Shown: positions 22,276 to 23,431 of the stretch, piece after piece
Position numbering within the stretch: position 1 is the stretch's first letter
How the letters are laid out: every line of letters starts with the position of its first letter
NCBI GenBank assembly: GCA_019422525.1
Contig: JAHZDE010000018.1
Coordinates: 5,487-28,917, forward strand
Origin: Clostridiales bacterium
GTDB taxonomy: Bacteria > Bacillota > Clostridia > Oscillospirales > Acutalibacteraceae
DNA length: 23,431 bases
Direction: 5' to 3'
Program-made: the position numbers and the translations under genes
Notes under the pieces: generated by a model
Seen by the model: only the letters and a program-made list of their open reading frames with translations
Database searches by the model: none
Told to the model about the DNA's origin: nothing

Positions 22276-22740
22276 TTATTCGGAAAGTCCTGTGGAGACC
22301 TCAAATTTCAGCGTGGACATGACTATCGCCGTTCTTGTATAGGAAACTCCTTTGACTTCCTTGAGGTTATTCAGTATCTTTTCAAGCGACTTTGTGCTCT
22401 CCGTGACAACTTTGAGCAGAATATCGCTGTTTCCCGTGACGACATGACATTCCAGTATCTGCGGACAATTGCGCACAAATTCCTGAACGCCGCTTATCAC
22501 CTCGTTATATTTATACTGCTCGGTGCTGACCTCCACGAAAGCAAGAACATCATTTCCGAGCTTTTCCTCATTGAGGCAGACGGTGTATTTTTTTATCACG
22601 CCAGAATTTTCAAGCTTTTTGATGCGCTCTATGACGGCGGAAACGGACATGTTCACAGCCTCACCGATAGCTGAAGCATTCATGCGGGAATTGTCCTGAA
22701 GGCAACGGATTATTTTTTTATCAACACTATCGAGTGCCAT
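22276..22740 (-). CDS. Lrp/AsnC family transcriptional regulator
   Basis: A 154-residue regulator, a normal length for the family. The N-terminal winged helix-turn-helix is at about residues 3-60 (LDSVDKKIIRCLQDNSRMNA, then SVSAVIERIKKLENSGVIKK). The ligand-binding RAM domain follows at about 65-145 (VLAFVEVSTEQYK, HVVTGNSDILLKVVTESTKS, and GVSYTRTAIVMSTLK). The glycine-rich turn VTGNSDILLK matches the amino-acid-binding loop of Lrp proteins. The ATG at 22740 has GAGGT nine bases upstream. It stands alone; target genes are not evident. It precedes the broken gene by 88 bases on the same strand. Confidence 0.93.
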   Translation of the reverse strand: MALDSVDKKIIRCLQDNSRMNASAIGEAVNMSVSAVIERIKKLENSGVIKKYTVCLNEEKLGNDVLAFVEVSTEQYKYNEVISGVQEFVRNCPQILECHVVTGNSDILLKVVTESTKSLEKILNNLKEVKGVSYTRTAIVMSTLKFEVSTGLSE

Positions 22741-22846
22741 ATGCTGTTTACCTCGCTCAAATAATCATTTTTCTTTATTCTATCATATGGTGCTGCAATT
22801 GTCAAATATTTTTCGGTTTTATTTTGAAAAATTTTCGGCAAACGCA

Positions 22847-22875
22847 TTGCCAACAGGAAAATTTTTTGCTATAAT
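22847..22875 (+). promoter_or_regulatory. Consensus-like sigma-A promoter
   Basis: TTGCCA (22847-22852) and a perfect TATAAT (22870-22875) are exactly 17 bases apart. Transcription would start near 22882, about 12 bases before a long hairpin. No protein gene follows within the window. Confidence 0.85.
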
Positions 22876-22893
22876 TAGAGAGAAGTTTTTGGG

Positions 22894-22936
22894 CGGTGGA
22901 AACGCACATGCTCTGCATGTGTGTTAATTTCCATCG
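22894..22936 (+). ncRNA. Long hairpin at the 5' end of an untranslated transcript
   Basis: Outer stem CGGTGGAAA (22894-22902) with TTTCCATCG (22928-22936), nine pairs with one wobble. Inner stem ACGCACATGC with GCATGTGTGT, ten pairs with one wobble around TCT. The two stems are joined by a 4-5-base internal bulge. It sits just after the predicted transcription start, so it may be a leader or a small RNA. Confidence 0.6.
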
Positions 22937-22984
22937 ACCTGAAAAGAAACATAAAGAAACTTTTCTTATATCGTACTTTTCGGT

Positions 22985-23431
22985 GACGAAGAGGAGGGTT
23001 CAGGGTGGCGAAGCCACCTCTGAACGGCGTCGCCGAGACGGAGTATACCAAAAGTCAGCAAGGAGGACTCACGCCGTCCTCCTTCCAAACCACTGGCGGC
23101 GTGCACGAGTTAGTCGCGCGAGTCATGCGTGGCAAATATGTGCGACAAATGGCAAAGCGAAAGTCGGCAGTCTCACGCTCTCCGCAATCTCACCTATACC
23201 ACGCGAGCGAACATATCACACGAGAGAGCCGAGCAGATTCGTGCACGCATTGTCTGCACGCCCGCATAATAGGGTTGGCGGGCGTGGGTTTAATATGTGC
23301 GCTGACGGGACTATCAAAACAAACCCCATCTCGCTATGTTCGCACCCAAACTTTTGCCAAAAGCTCAACCGCGAGGCTCGCCATAGCCTGACATGGCACA
23401 GCAGTAAATCCGAGTCGGCGCTTGAGCGTTT
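22985..23431. repeat. Hairpin-rich block, possible dispersed repeat or structured RNA
   Basis: Stems include GTTCAG-GGTGGC with GCCACC-T-CTGAAC (22998-23025), AAGGAGGAC with GTCCTCCTT (23060-23084), and CACGCCCGC with GCGGGCGTG (23257-23286). Composition differs from the neighbouring AT-rich intergenic DNA. I have an impression that such blocks recur in related genomes, but cannot show it here. It runs off the window. Confidence 0.5.

Larger units (their letters stand above)
22741..23431. other. 690-base region without a supported protein gene
   Basis: It holds an AT-rich stretch upstream of the Lrp gene, a plus-strand promoter (22847-22875), a long hairpin (22894-22936), and a GC-richer hairpin block from about 22985 to the window end. 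No open frame in it has a ribosome site or recognisable protein features. Confidence 0.75.

Noticed and set aside
23140..23146. GTGCGAC, which resembles the 5' end of a group II intron
   Set aside because: No intron-encoded protein or domain V is visible in the remaining 290 bases and the motif is short enough to occur by chance.
23005..23391. Open frame of 128 codons on the plus strand
   Set aside because: No ribosome site, Ser/Arg/His-rich low-quality composition, and it runs through several strong hairpins; it is better explained as a structured or repeated block.
1..23431. CRISPR array or restriction-modification pair
   Set aside because: No regularly spaced repeats or cas genes were seen, and the partial methyltransferase has no endonuclease neighbour in the window.

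Overview
The window looks like a Clostridia chromosome (gut Oscillospiraceae/Ruminococcaceae type). The reasons are strong Shine-Dalgarno sequences, sigma-A type promoters, a Firmicute-style conjugation module and Thr-rich solute-binding lipoproteins. The species cannot be named from sequence alone. It holds three layers: (1) bases 1 to about 17,733 are the right part of an integrative conjugative element (ICE) of the broad Tn1549/CTn type, continuing off the left edge; (2) bases 5,286-14,196 are a second, complete mobilisable element (IME) of the Tn4451/TnpX type inserted inside the ICE; (3) bases from about 17,734 to the end are chromosomal flank.

ICE layer. Read on the minus strand from the right end: an excisionase-like HTH protein, an unrecognised accessory protein, a RepA_N-like replication initiator, a PcfB-like protein, the coupling protein gene virD4 (split), a Maff2 small membrane protein, a VirB6-like membrane protein, PrgI, VirB4, a small unknown protein and the start of a C5 DNA methyltransferase. 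The genes are tightly packed or overlapping and are probably one long transfer operon. The ICE right end coincides with the 3' half of a tRNA-Arg(CCT), broken at the 7-nt anticodon loop. No integrase is visible at this end.

IME layer. The 8.9-kb IME interrupts virD4 between Walker A and Walker B. The two virD4 halves share a GG dinucleotide at the junctions, and joining them across it gives an uninterrupted 586-codon frame, so the boundaries are exact to the base. The IME ends carry matching motifs at identical distance from the crossover. It encodes a large serine recombinase (TnpX-like), TnpV, TnpW (too short for routine ORF calling), a MobQ-type relaxase with a DUF3847 protein, a Toprim/RecA-like primase-helicase, and cargo: a PadR regulator with a perfect 14-bp operator palindrome, a HAAS/DUF1700-like membrane protein, a lipoprotein and an unrecognised acidic protein behind a hairpin-rich block. 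Insertion should disable ICE transfer until the IME excises.

Flank. A membrane-anchored alpha/beta-hydrolase, an XRE-type membrane regulator, two tandem terminators, a solute-binding lipoprotein with a clear promoter, a frameshifted unrecognised gene and an Lrp/AsnC regulator. The last 0.6 kb has a consensus-like promoter, a long hairpin, and then a hairpin-rich block with no convincing protein gene, possibly a dispersed repeat or non-coding RNA.
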